Positions 6,241-13,520 of a stretch of 20,366 bases of DNA are shown here, piece after piece. Each line of letters opens with the position of its first letter. Positions within the stretch are counted from its first letter, which is position 1. Origin of the DNA: JBBTIS01 sp038059855 (GTDB lineage Bacteria > Elusimicrobiota > Elusimicrobia > JACQPE01); contig CAYHKQ010000048.1 in the NCBI GenBank assembly GCA_964357255.1, positions 1 to 20,366 of the forward strand. Direction: 5' to 3'. Both the position numbers and the translations under genes were made by a program. The notes under the pieces are model-generated. The model saw only the letters and a program-made list of their open reading frames with translations, had not been told where the DNA came from and searched no databases.

Positions 6241-8433
6241 TCAGTTCTGACGCCTCGCTTTACCGAGTTGTTCCTCAATGCGATCATATCGAATTTCCCA
6301 ACGGTTGGTTCCCTCGGGCTTAAAAATATAGCCGCCTATTTCCAAGCGAGAGAGTATGTCCGTGGCGCGGGCCGAGGAGCCCAGATGAGCCTTGAGCAAA
6401 TCCTGCGAAACACGCCGGCGCTCGATAATGAGATTTAAGGCTTTAGTAAAATTCTCGTCCTCAGGGCTAGGCGGTCCGCCGCCGTCTCCCGAATCTAAGG
6501 GCGATCTCATCAATTCAGCCGGGTGAGGATAATCCGGCGGGCCTTGCTTAACCCAAAAGTTAACGACCTGAGAAATTTCAGCGTCGCTGACATACGCCCC
6601 TTGAATACGCACGGGCTTTTGAGCGCCGCTCGCCAGGTACAACAAATCGCCCGCTCCCAAAAGATTTTCCGCGCCTTGGGTGTCGAGAATAACCCTCGAG
6701 TCCGTCTTGGAAACCACCTGCAAGGCCACACGTGCCGGCAAATTAGCCTTGATGACTCCGGTAATCACATCCACGCTCGGCCGCTGGGTGGCTAAAATCA
6801 AATGAATCCCGACGGCCCGCGCCATTTGGGCTAGGCGCTGAATGTTGTGTTCCACTTCACGCCCGGCGATCAACATTAAGTCGGCCAGTTCGTCAATAAC
6901 GACCACGACATACGGCTCGGCCTCGAATTCCCCATTAGTCTTAGCCCTGCGGTTGTAAGCTTCAATGTTCCTCGCGCTACGAAAACTAAAGCGCTCATAA
7001 CGCGCCTCCATCAAATCCACCATTGCGGCGATGGTCTTGGAGGCTTCCTTTGCGTCGGTAATCACCTTGACCTCGTCACAAGTTTTTCGCGGGTCAAACA
7101 AGTGTCCGACGCCGTCATAAAAGGGAAGCTCCAGGCGTTTTGGATCAATTAAAACAAGCTTGAGCTCGTCCGGCGTCATACGATAAAGAAGCGACACGAT
7201 CGCGGCATGAATCAACACGGATTTTCCGGAATTGGTGGCTCCGGCCACCAAAATATGAGGCATCTCGGTCAAGTCCGCGGCCACGGCCTCCCCGGAAGCT
7301 GAACGGCCAAAAGCAAAAAGAAGATTTCCCTCGGCCTGAGAAACCGCAGGATCCTCCAGCACCTCCCTTAAACGCACAAGTTTCGGGGAAGGATTAGGCA
7401 CTTCGATGCCGATGGCCCCGCGCCCGGCGATGGGACCCAAAATTCGAACGCCCCCCACCCGCATGGCCAGCGCAATATCCTCGCTACGATTGGAAATTTC
7501 CCCGACCTTGACTCCCGGAGCCGGGGCCACGTCGTAACGGGTCACCACCGGCCCTGGGACAACGCCGTCGAGCGTAACAGAAACCTCAAAATTCGCCAAT
7601 GCCTTGACCAGGTCCTCGCCCCGCGCTTGCAAAAGATCCTGACGAGACCAAGAGTCCGCATTGCCTTCGCTGGGTAATAAAAGGTCCAAGGTCGGCAGTC
7701 GCCATTTGGAACTGTCGTTGGAAGAACGCGCCGGCGTCGGATGTTCTTTCTTCGCCTTAGCGCCAATCGCCGGTTTAGGAAGTTCTTCTCTCGGCACGGT
7801 CACGCGAGCGCCACGAGCAAAGGCGCCGCTCGCCTGGGCCCCCTGACGATGGGCGGGGGATGCGCAAGCGCCACGGAGGCTTTCTTCGGCTAATCGTTCA
7901 CGCTCGAGAACCTCGCGCCGCCAAGCGCGCCAATCCTGAGCCAATAGAGCGGCTAAACGCCCAAAAAGAGAGAGCCACCGAACACCGAAGGCAATCCAAA
8001 GCCAAATCATCCATAGGGCAAGACACAATCCCACGGCTCCAAAAACGCCGATTCGACGCAATAGAGAAAAAGCCAGAGCGAAGGCCCAGTATCCCGCGAT
8101 GTCTTTTTGATGAAACGATATCAATCCCCAACTCGTCTCGGCCAAAAAAAATCCGGCGAGCGGCAAGGCTAGGGCCTCAACTAAGGACGCCCATGAATCC
8201 GACTTCGTCTTCCACAGTCGCGCGCCGGCCCACGCCAACGCCGGGGCCAGCAAGAACCCGGCCCAACCCAAAGCCGACAAAATCAACCGTGAAAGCCCCT
8301 GGCCGATTTCACCAAACGAAGACGGCGTCGCAAGATCGACAAAAACCGCCAGGGAGACGACGAGAAATAAGACCGACAAGAAAGCGCGCTTTGCGCCCCG
8401 GGACGTCTTAGATTTATGTGTTACGGCAGGCAC
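6241..8433 (-). CDS. ftsK: FtsK/SpoIIIE DNA translocase
   Basis: The 730-aa protein is a compact FtsK/SpoIIIE. Hydrophobic helices in the first 155 residues (about 18-35, 48-70, 84-100, 113-127, 130-150) anchor it in the inner membrane. A charged linker (about 165-245) follows, then the motor: the alpha domain from about 265, Walker A GATNSGKS at 398-405, LVLIDPKRLELPFYDG at 426-441, Walker B VVVVIDELADLM at 509-520, and ILATQRPSVDVITGVIKANLPARVAL at 546-571. A C-terminal winged-helix gamma domain (about 660-716) should read KOPS-type polarity sequences. It pumps DNA at the septum for chromosome dimer resolution and segregation. The start is a GTG that overlaps the winged-helix gene by 13 bases, with no good Shine-Dalgarno. 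The linker is much shorter than in E. coli FtsK. Confidence 0.95.
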   Translation of the reverse strand: MPAVTHKSKTSRGAKRAFLSVLFLVVSLAVFVDLATPSSFGEIGQGLSRLILSALGWAGFLLAPALAWAGARLWKTKSDSWASLVEALALPLAGFFLAETSWGLISFHQKDIAGYWAFALAFSLLRRIGVFGAVGLCLALWMIWLWIAFGVRWLSLFGRLAALLAQDWRAWRREVLERERLAEESLRGACASPAHRQGAQASGAFARGARVTVPREELPKPAIGAKAKKEHPTPARSSNDSSKWRLPTLDLLLPSEGNADSWSRQDLLQARGEDLVKALANFEVSVTLDGVVPGPVVTRYDVAPAPGVKVGEISNRSEDIALAMRVGGVRILGPIAGRGAIGIEVPNPSPKLVRLREVLEDPAVSQAEGNLLFAFGRSASGEAVAADLTEMPHILVAGATNSGKSVLIHAAIVSLLYRMTPDELKLVLIDPKRLELPFYDGVGHLFDPRKTCDEVKVITDAKEASKTIAAMVDLMEARYERFSFRSARNIEAYNRRAKTNGEFEAEPYVVVVIDELADLMLIAGREVEHNIQRLAQMARAVGIHLILATQRPSVDVITGVIKANLPARVALQVVSKTDSRVILDTQGAENLLGAGDLLYLASGAQKPVRIQGAYVSDAEISQVVNFWVKQGPPDYPHPAELMRSPLDSGDGGGPPSPEDENFTKALNLIIERRRVSQDLLKAHLGSSARATDILSRLEIGGYIFKPEGTNRWEIRYDRIEEQLGKARRQN

Positions 8434-8651
8434 TTATGAAAGGAAGAATTTCTGGCCTCGGCCAGGCTTGCCTTGTAACCAAACTCCGAAGGTTCCAGGC
8501 CCACCCGGCCCTCGCGCATCATCCAGCCCAGGGCCAAAAAAAGCTTGCTGGCGGAAATTTCAAGTTTGAGCTTGAGTTGCATCACCTCAATGGGTTCTTG
8601 GTTTAAGGCCTCCTCGATGCGCCGGGCCGCCTCCTCAATAGACTTGTCCAA
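8421..8651 (-). CDS. Small winged helix-turn-helix protein (DUF2582-like)
   Basis: The frame is open further upstream, but the likely start is the TTG at 8651: GGAGGAG lies at 8659-8665 with a 7-base spacing, and upstream residues belong to the accB region. This gives 76 residues (LDKSIEEAARRIEEAL...). The pattern of an opening helix, then IEVMQLKLKLEISASKLFLALGWMMREGRVGLE, matches the winged-helix DUF2582 family, small DNA-binding-type proteins of unknown function. The C-terminal 20 residues add a short tail. It begins five bases past the accB stop and overlaps ftsK by 13 bases, so all three are probably co-expressed. A link to either neighbour's function is inference only. Confidence 0.78.
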   Translation of the reverse strand: MDKSIEEAARRIEEALNQEPIEVMQLKLKLEISASKLFLALGWMMREGRVGLEPSEFGYKASLAEARNSSFHKCLP

Positions 8652-8655
8652 AAAT

Positions 8656-9078
8656 TTACTCCTCCAACAAAAAAATTGTGTCGCCTTTTTTAACGTGTTT
8701 CCCGTTAACCCCAAAAATACTCCGCAAAACTCCGGCTCGGGAGGCCTTGATTTCATTCATCACCTTCATGGCTTCTATAATACAAAGAACATCGCCCATC
8801 GCCACCCGAGCGCCTTCCTCTACAAAAGGAGGCGAACTGGGTGAGGAAGAGCGATAAAAAATGCCGGATAACGGCGCTACCACCGGCAGGCCAGCCATTG
8901 ATGGACAAGCCGCTTGTGCCGGGACTTTTTTTCCTTTCGTCCCCTCCCCCTCACTCTTTAAGGCCAGGCGCAGTTTCTCTTGAGCGCCCAATTCAAACTC
9001 TAAAACGCCGACGCCGGCCTCCCTCATTCGCTGATAAAGAAACTCGAGACGGCGAATTAAAAGGGGAACACTAGCCAT
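8656..9078 (-). CDS. accB: Biotin carboxyl carrier protein of acetyl-CoA carboxylase
   Basis: The 140-aa protein has an N-terminal helical segment (ASVPLLIRRLEFLYQRMREAGVGVLEFELG), a short linker, and a biotinyl domain from about 66 to 140. The biotin-attachment motif EAMKVMNEI places the biotinyl lysine at 105. The length and the thumb-like stretch YRSSSPSSPPFVEEGARV are typical of AccB, the carrier shuttling CO2 between biotin carboxylase and carboxyltransferase in fatty-acid synthesis. The open frame extends upstream to 9423, but that is antisense-phase sequence inside pnp; ATG 9078 overlaps the pnp stop by 8 bases (ATGGCTAG) and is the natural start. Unusually, accC does not follow; the next gene is a winged-helix protein. 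A decarboxylase biotin carrier is a less likely alternative. Confidence 0.9.
   Translation of the reverse strand: MASVPLLIRRLEFLYQRMREAGVGVLEFELGAQEKLRLALKSEGEGTKGKKVPAQAACPSMAGLPVVAPLSGIFYRSSSPSSPPFVEEGARVAMGDVLCIIEAMKVMNEIKASRAGVLRSIFGVNGKHVKKGDTIFLLEE
8659..8665 (-). promoter_or_regulatory. Shine-Dalgarno that fixes the TTG start of the wHTH gene
   Basis: GGAGGAG on the minus strand lies 7 bases before TTG 8651 and overlaps the last codons of accB (Glu-Glu-stop). It is among the strongest ribosome-binding sites in the window and supports a TTG start that would otherwise be missed. Confidence 0.7.
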
Positions 9079-11335
9079 GTCGGCCGCCGCCGGAACCGGC
9101 GGGGCGGGGACGGCGAAAAGGCGGGCCGCCTTGAGAGCCTCCCCCTCGACCCATGTCCTGACGGGGCGGCCTAAATCCAAAGCCGCGCGGGCCGGCGCCA
9201 CGAGGCCCGTCCTCTCCGGAAGGCGGCGGCGCCGACTCATTTTCGCTACCGGGCGACAGAACAGCCTTTCGCGAGAGGCGGATCTTGCCGTTGGAATCAA
9301 TATCAAGAATCTTGACCTCCACTTCGTCGCCCTCGTGAAAAACCTCGCTGGCATGGCGGATTGGATGATCGGCAATCTGCGAAACGTGTAAAAGTCCGTC
9401 GCGGCCGGGCAAAATCTCGACAAAAGCGCCGAAGTCCATGATCGAAACCACGCGGCCTTTGTAAATTTTACCGATCTCCGGTTCCTCCGTCATGGATTCA
9501 ATTTCCCGCTTGGCCTGTTCCACCTTATCCCAATCTTTCGAATGGATAAAAACACGGCCGTCATCCTCAACCTCGATCTCGACGCCGTAAGACTCGCTCA
9601 TACGCCGGATATTCTTGCCGCCGGGGCCGATGAGCATGCCGATCTTCTCCACCGGGATTTGCACCATGGCCATTTTCGGAGCGTACAGGCTCAGCGACGC
9701 TCGCGGTTGATTCAAGGCCTGGACCATTTTGTCCAAAATCGCGAGCCTCCCGACGCGGGCCGCTTCCAAGGCCTCGGTTAAAATGTCAAGGGTGATGCCG
9801 GGCACCTTAATGTCCATTTGAAACGCGGTTACGCCGTTTTTCGTGCCGGCCACCTTAAAGTCCATATCACCCAAATGATCCTCGAGCCCCTGAATATCGG
9901 TCAGGATTACGCGCTTGCCTTTCTCAAGAATCAAGCCCATGGCGATGCCGCCCACATGATCCTCAAGCGGAACGCCTGCGTCAAACAGGGCCAGGGAGCC
10001 GCCGCAGACGCTGGCCATCGAGGTTGAGCCGTTGGATTCCAAAATATCGGAAACCGCGCGCACGGTGTACGGAAAATCCTCTTGGGAGGGCAACAGGGGC
10101 AATAACGCTCTGCGCGCGAGGGAACCATGCCCCACGTCGCGCCTGCTAGGGCCTCGATCCGGCCTTATTTCGCCCACGGAAAAAGAAGGGAAGTTGTAAT
10201 GGAAAAGGAAGCGTTCCTTGTAATCACCCTCCTGCTCTTCCATAGATTGCATATCCTTGGGGGTTCCCAGGGTCATGGTGACCAATGCCTGGGTCTGGCC
10301 GCGCTGAAAAATCGCCGAGCCATGAGCGCGCGGCAGTACGCTTGTTTTGCAGGTGATAAGGCGGATTTCCGTGGCCCGCCGGCCGTCCGCGCGGACGCCT
10401 TCGCTCATGAGCCGCGCGCGAGCTTCGGCGGCAAAAAAGTCATGAACGATGCCTGAAATCTGCGCGGTCTTCTCGGCGTATTTTTCCTTGAGGCGTTCCT
10501 TGAGGCTTTTGATATTTTGCGCGAGCTCTTGATCGTAGACTTGTTTGGCAAGATTTTTTGCGAGCATCGAGCGAACCGGCTCCCTCATCTGGGATTCCAC
10601 GTCGGCTTTAAGATGGGCGTCCCAGGCGAAGGGAGTAAAAACGAACTTAGGTTTTCCCAGTTTAGCCCGAATTGAATCCTGAAGTTCGCATAACCGCGCC
10701 AACGGGCCTTGAGCGAATCGAAACGCCTCGATCAGGGCGTCTTCAGGAATAATTTTTGCGCCGCCCTCGACCATCACGATCGCGTCCTTGGTGGCTGAAA
10801 TCACCATATCCAAATCGCTCTGAGCCAGTTCGGCGAAGGTTGGATTTAAAACAAACTGCCCGCCGACCCTGGCCACCCGGACCACGCTGACCGGCCCGTT
10901 AAAGGGAATATCGGAAATCGTCAACGCCGCCGAGGCGGCTAGGAGGGCCAAAATATCGGCGTCGTTTTCCCCGTCCGCGGAAATCACCACGCAATTGACG
11001 GATGTTTCATGATAATAGCCCTCATGAAAAAGAGGTCGCAACGATCGGTCGGTCAAGCGGCTGGATAAAATTTCCGTGTCCTTGGGGCGGCCTTCGCGCC
11101 GAAAAAATCCTCCGGGAATTCTACCCATGGCGTAATTTCGTTCGCGGTAATCAACGGTCAACGGAAGAAAAGCGGCGTTCTCCTTTGGCTCACGGGCGGC
11201 GCAAACGCAGGCCAGAACGGAGGTTCCACCCGAACTCACAAGCACGGCGCCATTGGCCTGCTGAGCCATGTGGCCGGTTTGAAAAAGAATGGTTTTCCCG
11301 CCAACGTCAATGGTAAATTCCAATGGGTTATTCAT
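9071..11335 (-). CDS. pnp: Polyribonucleotide nucleotidyltransferase (PNPase)
   Basis: The 754-aa protein has the full PNPase architecture: a first RNase PH domain (about 10-230), an all-helical domain (about 235-310), a second RNase PH domain (about 315-545) with the GDMDFKVAG catalytic aspartates at 490 and 492, a KH domain with the GPGG loop at 570-573, and an S1 domain at about 620-692. A 60-residue Gly/Arg/Pro-rich tail ends the protein and could add RNA binding. It degrades RNA 3' to 5' by phosphorolysis and can add tails. The ATG has a good AGGAGA six bases upstream (11342-11347). The gene follows rpsO by 60 bases, the usual order, and its stop overlaps accB. Confidence 0.97.
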   Translation of the reverse strand: MNNPLEFTIDVGGKTILFQTGHMAQQANGAVLVSSGGTSVLACVCAAREPKENAAFLPLTVDYRERNYAMGRIPGGFFRREGRPKDTEILSSRLTDRSLRPLFHEGYYHETSVNCVVISADGENDADILALLAASAALTISDIPFNGPVSVVRVARVGGQFVLNPTFAELAQSDLDMVISATKDAIVMVEGGAKIIPEDALIEAFRFAQGPLARLCELQDSIRAKLGKPKFVFTPFAWDAHLKADVESQMREPVRSMLAKNLAKQVYDQELAQNIKSLKERLKEKYAEKTAQISGIVHDFFAAEARARLMSEGVRADGRRATEIRLITCKTSVLPRAHGSAIFQRGQTQALVTMTLGTPKDMQSMEEQEGDYKERFLFHYNFPSFSVGEIRPDRGPSRRDVGHGSLARRALLPLLPSQEDFPYTVRAVSDILESNGSTSMASVCGGSLALFDAGVPLEDHVGGIAMGLILEKGKRVILTDIQGLEDHLGDMDFKVAGTKNGVTAFQMDIKVPGITLDILTEALEAARVGRLAILDKMVQALNQPRASLSLYAPKMAMVQIPVEKIGMLIGPGGKNIRRMSESYGVEIEVEDDGRVFIHSKDWDKVEQAKREIESMTEEPEIGKIYKGRVVSIMDFGAFVEILPGRDGLLHVSQIADHPIRHASEVFHEGDEVEVKILDIDSNGKIRLSRKAVLSPGSENESAPPPSGEDGPRGAGPRGFGFRPPRQDMGRGGGSQGGPPFRRPRPAGSGGGRHG

Positions 11336-11341
11336 AATTTA

Positions 11342-11347
11342 TCTCCT
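11342..11347 (-). promoter_or_regulatory. Strong Shine-Dalgarno of pnp
   Basis: AGGAGA on the minus strand, 6 bases before the pnp ATG. It stands out because most genes in this run lack a recognisable site, so pnp is probably initiated independently of rpsO. Confidence 0.65.
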
Positions 11348-11395
11348 TTTTATTTCTACTGCGCGAGCCGGCGGGAGCCTGGGGTATCTCGAGGG

Positions 11396-11659
11396 TCAAC
11401 CCAGGTCAAGATCAGAGACCAGTTTGCGGGCCGCATTGGGATCGGAGCGTTTAAGGTATTTCAAAAACGCCCGGCGCTTGCCCACGAGCTTAAGCAATCC
11501 CCTCCCCGAGGAATAGTCTGTTTTATGCGTTTTCATGTGTCCTGAGAGGGATTTGATGCGACTGCTGATCAACCCTACTTGAGCTACCGATGATCCTGTA
11601 TTTTTAGGATCAGCGCAGAAGCTTTTGATAATTTCCGCTTTCTCGCTTTTTGTCAACAT
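11396..11659 (-). CDS. rpsO: 30S ribosomal protein S15
   Basis: The 87-aa protein is S15 along its whole length: KSEKAEIIKSF, the DPKNTGSSVAQVGLISSRIKSLSGHMKTHKTDYSSGRGLL rRNA-binding core, and KRRAFLKYLKRSD near the end. S15 binds helices 20-22 of 16S rRNA early in assembly of the 30S platform. The ATG directly follows the ribF stop codon (TAAATG) with no Shine-Dalgarno, so translation is either coupled to ribF or starts on a short transcript from the promoter-like sequence at 11672-11700. pnp follows, the conserved pairing seen across bacteria. Confidence 0.97.
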   Translation of the reverse strand: MLTKSEKAEIIKSFCADPKNTGSSVAQVGLISSRIKSLSGHMKTHKTDYSSGRGLLKLVGKRRAFLKYLKRSDPNAARKLVSDLDLG

Positions 11660-12580
11660 TTAATTGATTTTATTATAACAATTTTTCACGTCGCGTCCAA
11701 TCTGAAGGCGCAAATCATCCAACGATTGAAACCGGCGTTCGCTACGAATTTTTTGGGCCAACTCCAGCATCAAGCTCCGGCCATAGAGATTGCCCTTGTA
11801 ATCAAGGATATGCGCCTCAACGGCGATATCGAGGGGCCGGGAACCCCTGGGGCTGGGAGAAAACGTCGGCCTGTACCCGATATTAACCACGGCCCAGCGA
11901 TTGAGATCCCGGCTCCAGGCCCGAAAAACGCCCAGCGGCAACAACTTTTCAGAGGACATGATCAGATTGGCGGTGGGATACCCTAACACCTTGCCGGCAA
12001 TTCTCCGGCCCCTGACAACGCGGCCGATCAGCCGATAACGCCGGCCCAAAAAACGATTCGCCTGGGCCAAATCTCCTTCGGCTAAAAGTCCCCTAATGCG
12101 GCTGGAAGAAATAGGAACCACGTTTTTTAAAAGCGGCACGCGCCGCCACATTAAACCCAGGGGCCGGGCAAACTCCTCAAAATTATCCGCCCGGCACGCG
12201 CGCTCAACGCCGAAGGCAAAATTGCCGCCGAAAACCATGGCCCGGACTCCCCAGCGCCCAACGGCATAACGGCGCAAGAATTGTCCGGCTGTCAAAGAGA
12301 AAAACCGCTGATCTTGCGGCAAGACCTCGACCTTGCGTATGCCGAACTCCTCTTTAAGAATATCGCGGCGCTCCTGGACCGTGGTTAAAAGCCGCACTAC
12401 GCCCCCGGGACGGCCAAGAGCGATCCGGGGCGAGCAGGAAAACAAGGCCACCATGGGATCGAGGCCTTTGTCTTGGGCGAGATTCAATAAAGCGTCCAAA
12501 AGCCGGCGATGCCCACAATGAACGCCGTCAAAGGTTCCTATGGCTAAAGCTCTATTTTTCATAATCTGGGCCAGTCTCAC
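11660..12580 (-). CDS. ribF: Bifunctional riboflavin kinase / FAD synthetase
   Basis: RibF phosphorylates riboflavin to FMN and adenylates FMN to FAD. The N-terminal FAD synthetase domain has GTFDGVHCGHR at 15-25, a GGNFAFG segment at 118-124 (families usually have an aromatic and Asp here) and ISSSRIRGLL at 157-166. The C-terminal kinase domain has GKVLGYPTANL at 196-206 and ends near VKNCYNKIN. The 306-aa length is normal. Two starts compete: GTG 12580 and ATG 12562. With the nearby MITE removed, the GTG would overlap the truB stop as GTGA, which favours it as the ancestral start; the ATG gives the more usual N-terminus. Neither has a Shine-Dalgarno. The stop abuts the rpsO ATG. Confidence 0.93.
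   Translation of the reverse strand: MRLAQIMKNRALAIGTFDGVHCGHRRLLDALLNLAQDKGLDPMVALFSCSPRIALGRPGGVVRLLTTVQERRDILKEEFGIRKVEVLPQDQRFFSLTAGQFLRRYAVGRWGVRAMVFGGNFAFGVERACRADNFEEFARPLGLMWRRVPLLKNVVPISSSRIRGLLAEGDLAQANRFLGRRYRLIGRVVRGRRIAGKVLGYPTANLIMSSEKLLPLGVFRAWSRDLNRWAVVNIGYRPTFSPSPRGSRPLDIAVEAHILDYKGNLYGRSLMLELAQKIRSERRFQSLDDLRLQIGRDVKNCYNKIN
11672..11700 (-). promoter_or_regulatory. Possible sigma-70-type promoter for rpsO inside the ribF 3' end
   Basis: On the minus strand TTGGAC (11695-11700) and a perfect TATAAT (11672-11677) are 17 bases apart. The start point would fall only a few bases before the rpsO ATG, giving a nearly leaderless transcript, which fits the missing ribosome-binding site. 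The -35 matches consensus at only three positions and the area is AT-rich coding sequence, so chance is possible. Confidence 0.35.
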
Positions 12581-12586
12581 ATATTA

Positions 12587-12615
12587 GTAATACTTTAGCG
12601 GATTGAAGTAGTCAA
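12587..12615 (-). promoter_or_regulatory. Promoter-like sequence facing out of the MITE towards ribF
   Basis: On the minus strand TTGACT (12610-12615, five of six consensus -35 bases) and TATTAC (12587-12592, four of six -10 bases) are separated by 17 bases. The -10 is the outermost six bases of the terminal repeat, and the -35 lies just inside it. Transcription would start near 12580, at the front of ribF. The matching position in the element at 20096 has GGACGA instead of TTGACT, so this is specific to this copy. Confidence 0.42.
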
Positions 12616-12723
12616 AATAGCCGCTCATGGTGAGCCTGTCGAACCATGAGCCAAGACTGCGGGAACGCCCATCCTTCGACAGGCTCAGGATGAGCGGGAA
12701 ACTTCAGACCGCTAAAGTCTTAC
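12587..12723. mobile_element. 137-bp IS66-type MITE at the truB/ribF junction
   Basis: The 23-bp terminal inverted repeats at 12587-12609 and 12701-12723 match at 20 of 23 positions and begin GTAA. An exact 8-bp direct repeat, ACATATTA, flanks them (12579-12586 and 12724-12731). The interior has two REP-like palindromes in opposite orientation, GCTCATGG/CCATGAGC and GCCCATCC/GGATGAGC, both with the loop motif TTCGACAGGCTCA or its complement. No coding capacity. Removing the element and one repeat copy makes truB end in GAC TAT AAT ATG TGA, with the ribF GTG overlapping that stop. Confidence 0.9.
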
Positions 12724-13492
12724 ACATATTATAGTCCAACAAGTGGGTTAGTAAATCCTGCTCGGATTGCAAGCGATCCAACGTCACGGCTTGACTTAAT
12801 TCATAAGGGCCAACCGCCAAACGATTCAGCGCGCTCATATGGGCCGCCGTGCCCAGGGCGCGGCCTAAATCACGGGCCAGGCTTCTTAAATAGACCCCGC
12901 GGCCCACGCGGGCGCGGAAAGAGAGAGCGCGGGTGCGGGGGGACGCGGGAGAGGGAGACGGGGCGGTGGGAGGAGAAAATGGCGCGGCGGAATCAAAAAA
13001 ATTCAAAATTTCAAACTCGTAGACATGAACCTTTCTGGACGGAATCTCAAGAGCTACTCCGGCGCGGGCTAAATCGTACAGACGGCGGCCGCCCCAGTGA
13101 AGCGCGCTGTAAGCAGGGGGAACCTGGTCAATCTCGCCGATAAAAGCCTGCGCCGCGCTACGCGCGTCGTCCACGCACAGGTGGGGCACAGGCACAATCG
13201 CCGTGGCCCGGCCGGTGCAATCGTCCGTGTCGGTTTGGGTCCCAAGAGTGATTATTCCTTCGTAAATTTTTGGACTTCCCATCAATGAAAACGACTGCTT
13301 TGTCGAGCGGCCCAGGAGCAACAAAAGAACGCCCTCTGCAAAAGGATCCAGGGTGCCGGCATGGCCAATTTTTAAGCGGTTTAGCGGTTTATTAGTCGCC
13401 ATCCGCTCAACCGCTAAAATTCTTTTAATATGCCTAATCACGTCATACGACGTGATGCCCGAGGGCTTATTGACATTGAGAATACCGTCCAT
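12704..13492 (-). CDS. truB: tRNA pseudouridine-55 synthase, C-terminus rewritten by a MITE
   Basis: TruB makes pseudouridine 55 in the T-loop of tRNAs. ATG 13492 gives the family N-terminus (MDGILNVNKPSGITSYDV); upstream in-frame codons are antisense-phase sequence in nrnA. The catalytic Asp49 lies in IGHAGTLDPFAEGVL. Other family segments are YEGIITLGTQTDTDD, IDQVPPAYSALHWGGRRLYDLAR and GRGVYLRSLARDLG. Residues 169-187 form a Ser/Pro-rich insertion absent from typical TruB. The last codons and stop come from the MITE: after DYNM the native TGA was split and the protein now reads CKTLAV before a TGA inside the terminal repeat, so activity is probably unaffected. At 262 aa it is a short TruB without a C-terminal PUA domain. 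nrnA ends 28 bases upstream; no Shine-Dalgarno is seen. Confidence 0.92.
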   Translation of the reverse strand: MDGILNVNKPSGITSYDVIRHIKRILAVERMATNKPLNRLKIGHAGTLDPFAEGVLLLLLGRSTKQSFSLMGSPKIYEGIITLGTQTDTDDCTGRATAIVPVPHLCVDDARSAAQAFIGEIDQVPPAYSALHWGGRRLYDLARAGVALEIPSRKVHVYEFEILNFFDSAAPFSPPTAPSPSPASPRTRALSFRARVGRGVYLRSLARDLGRALGTAAHMSALNRLAVGPYELSQAVTLDRLQSEQDLLTHLLDYNMCKTLAV

Positions 13493-13520
13493 AAATAAGA
13501 GGGTTAAGGGGTGAAAAGGG

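Noticed and set aside
7860..8411. 183-codon open frame on the plus strand
   Set aside because: Antisense to the ftsK membrane region, very rich in Arg and Pro, no ribosome-binding site or family resemblance.
9079..9423. N-terminal extension of accB into pnp
   Set aside because: The residues are the wrong-frame reading of the pnp KH/S1/tail region. The conserved AccB N-terminus begins at the ATG overlapping the pnp stop.
12587..12723. Strong intrinsic terminator between truB and ribF
   Set aside because: The palindromes form hairpins but none is followed by a proper T-run on the minus strand; only TTTT is seen after a CTA. An attenuating effect remains possible.
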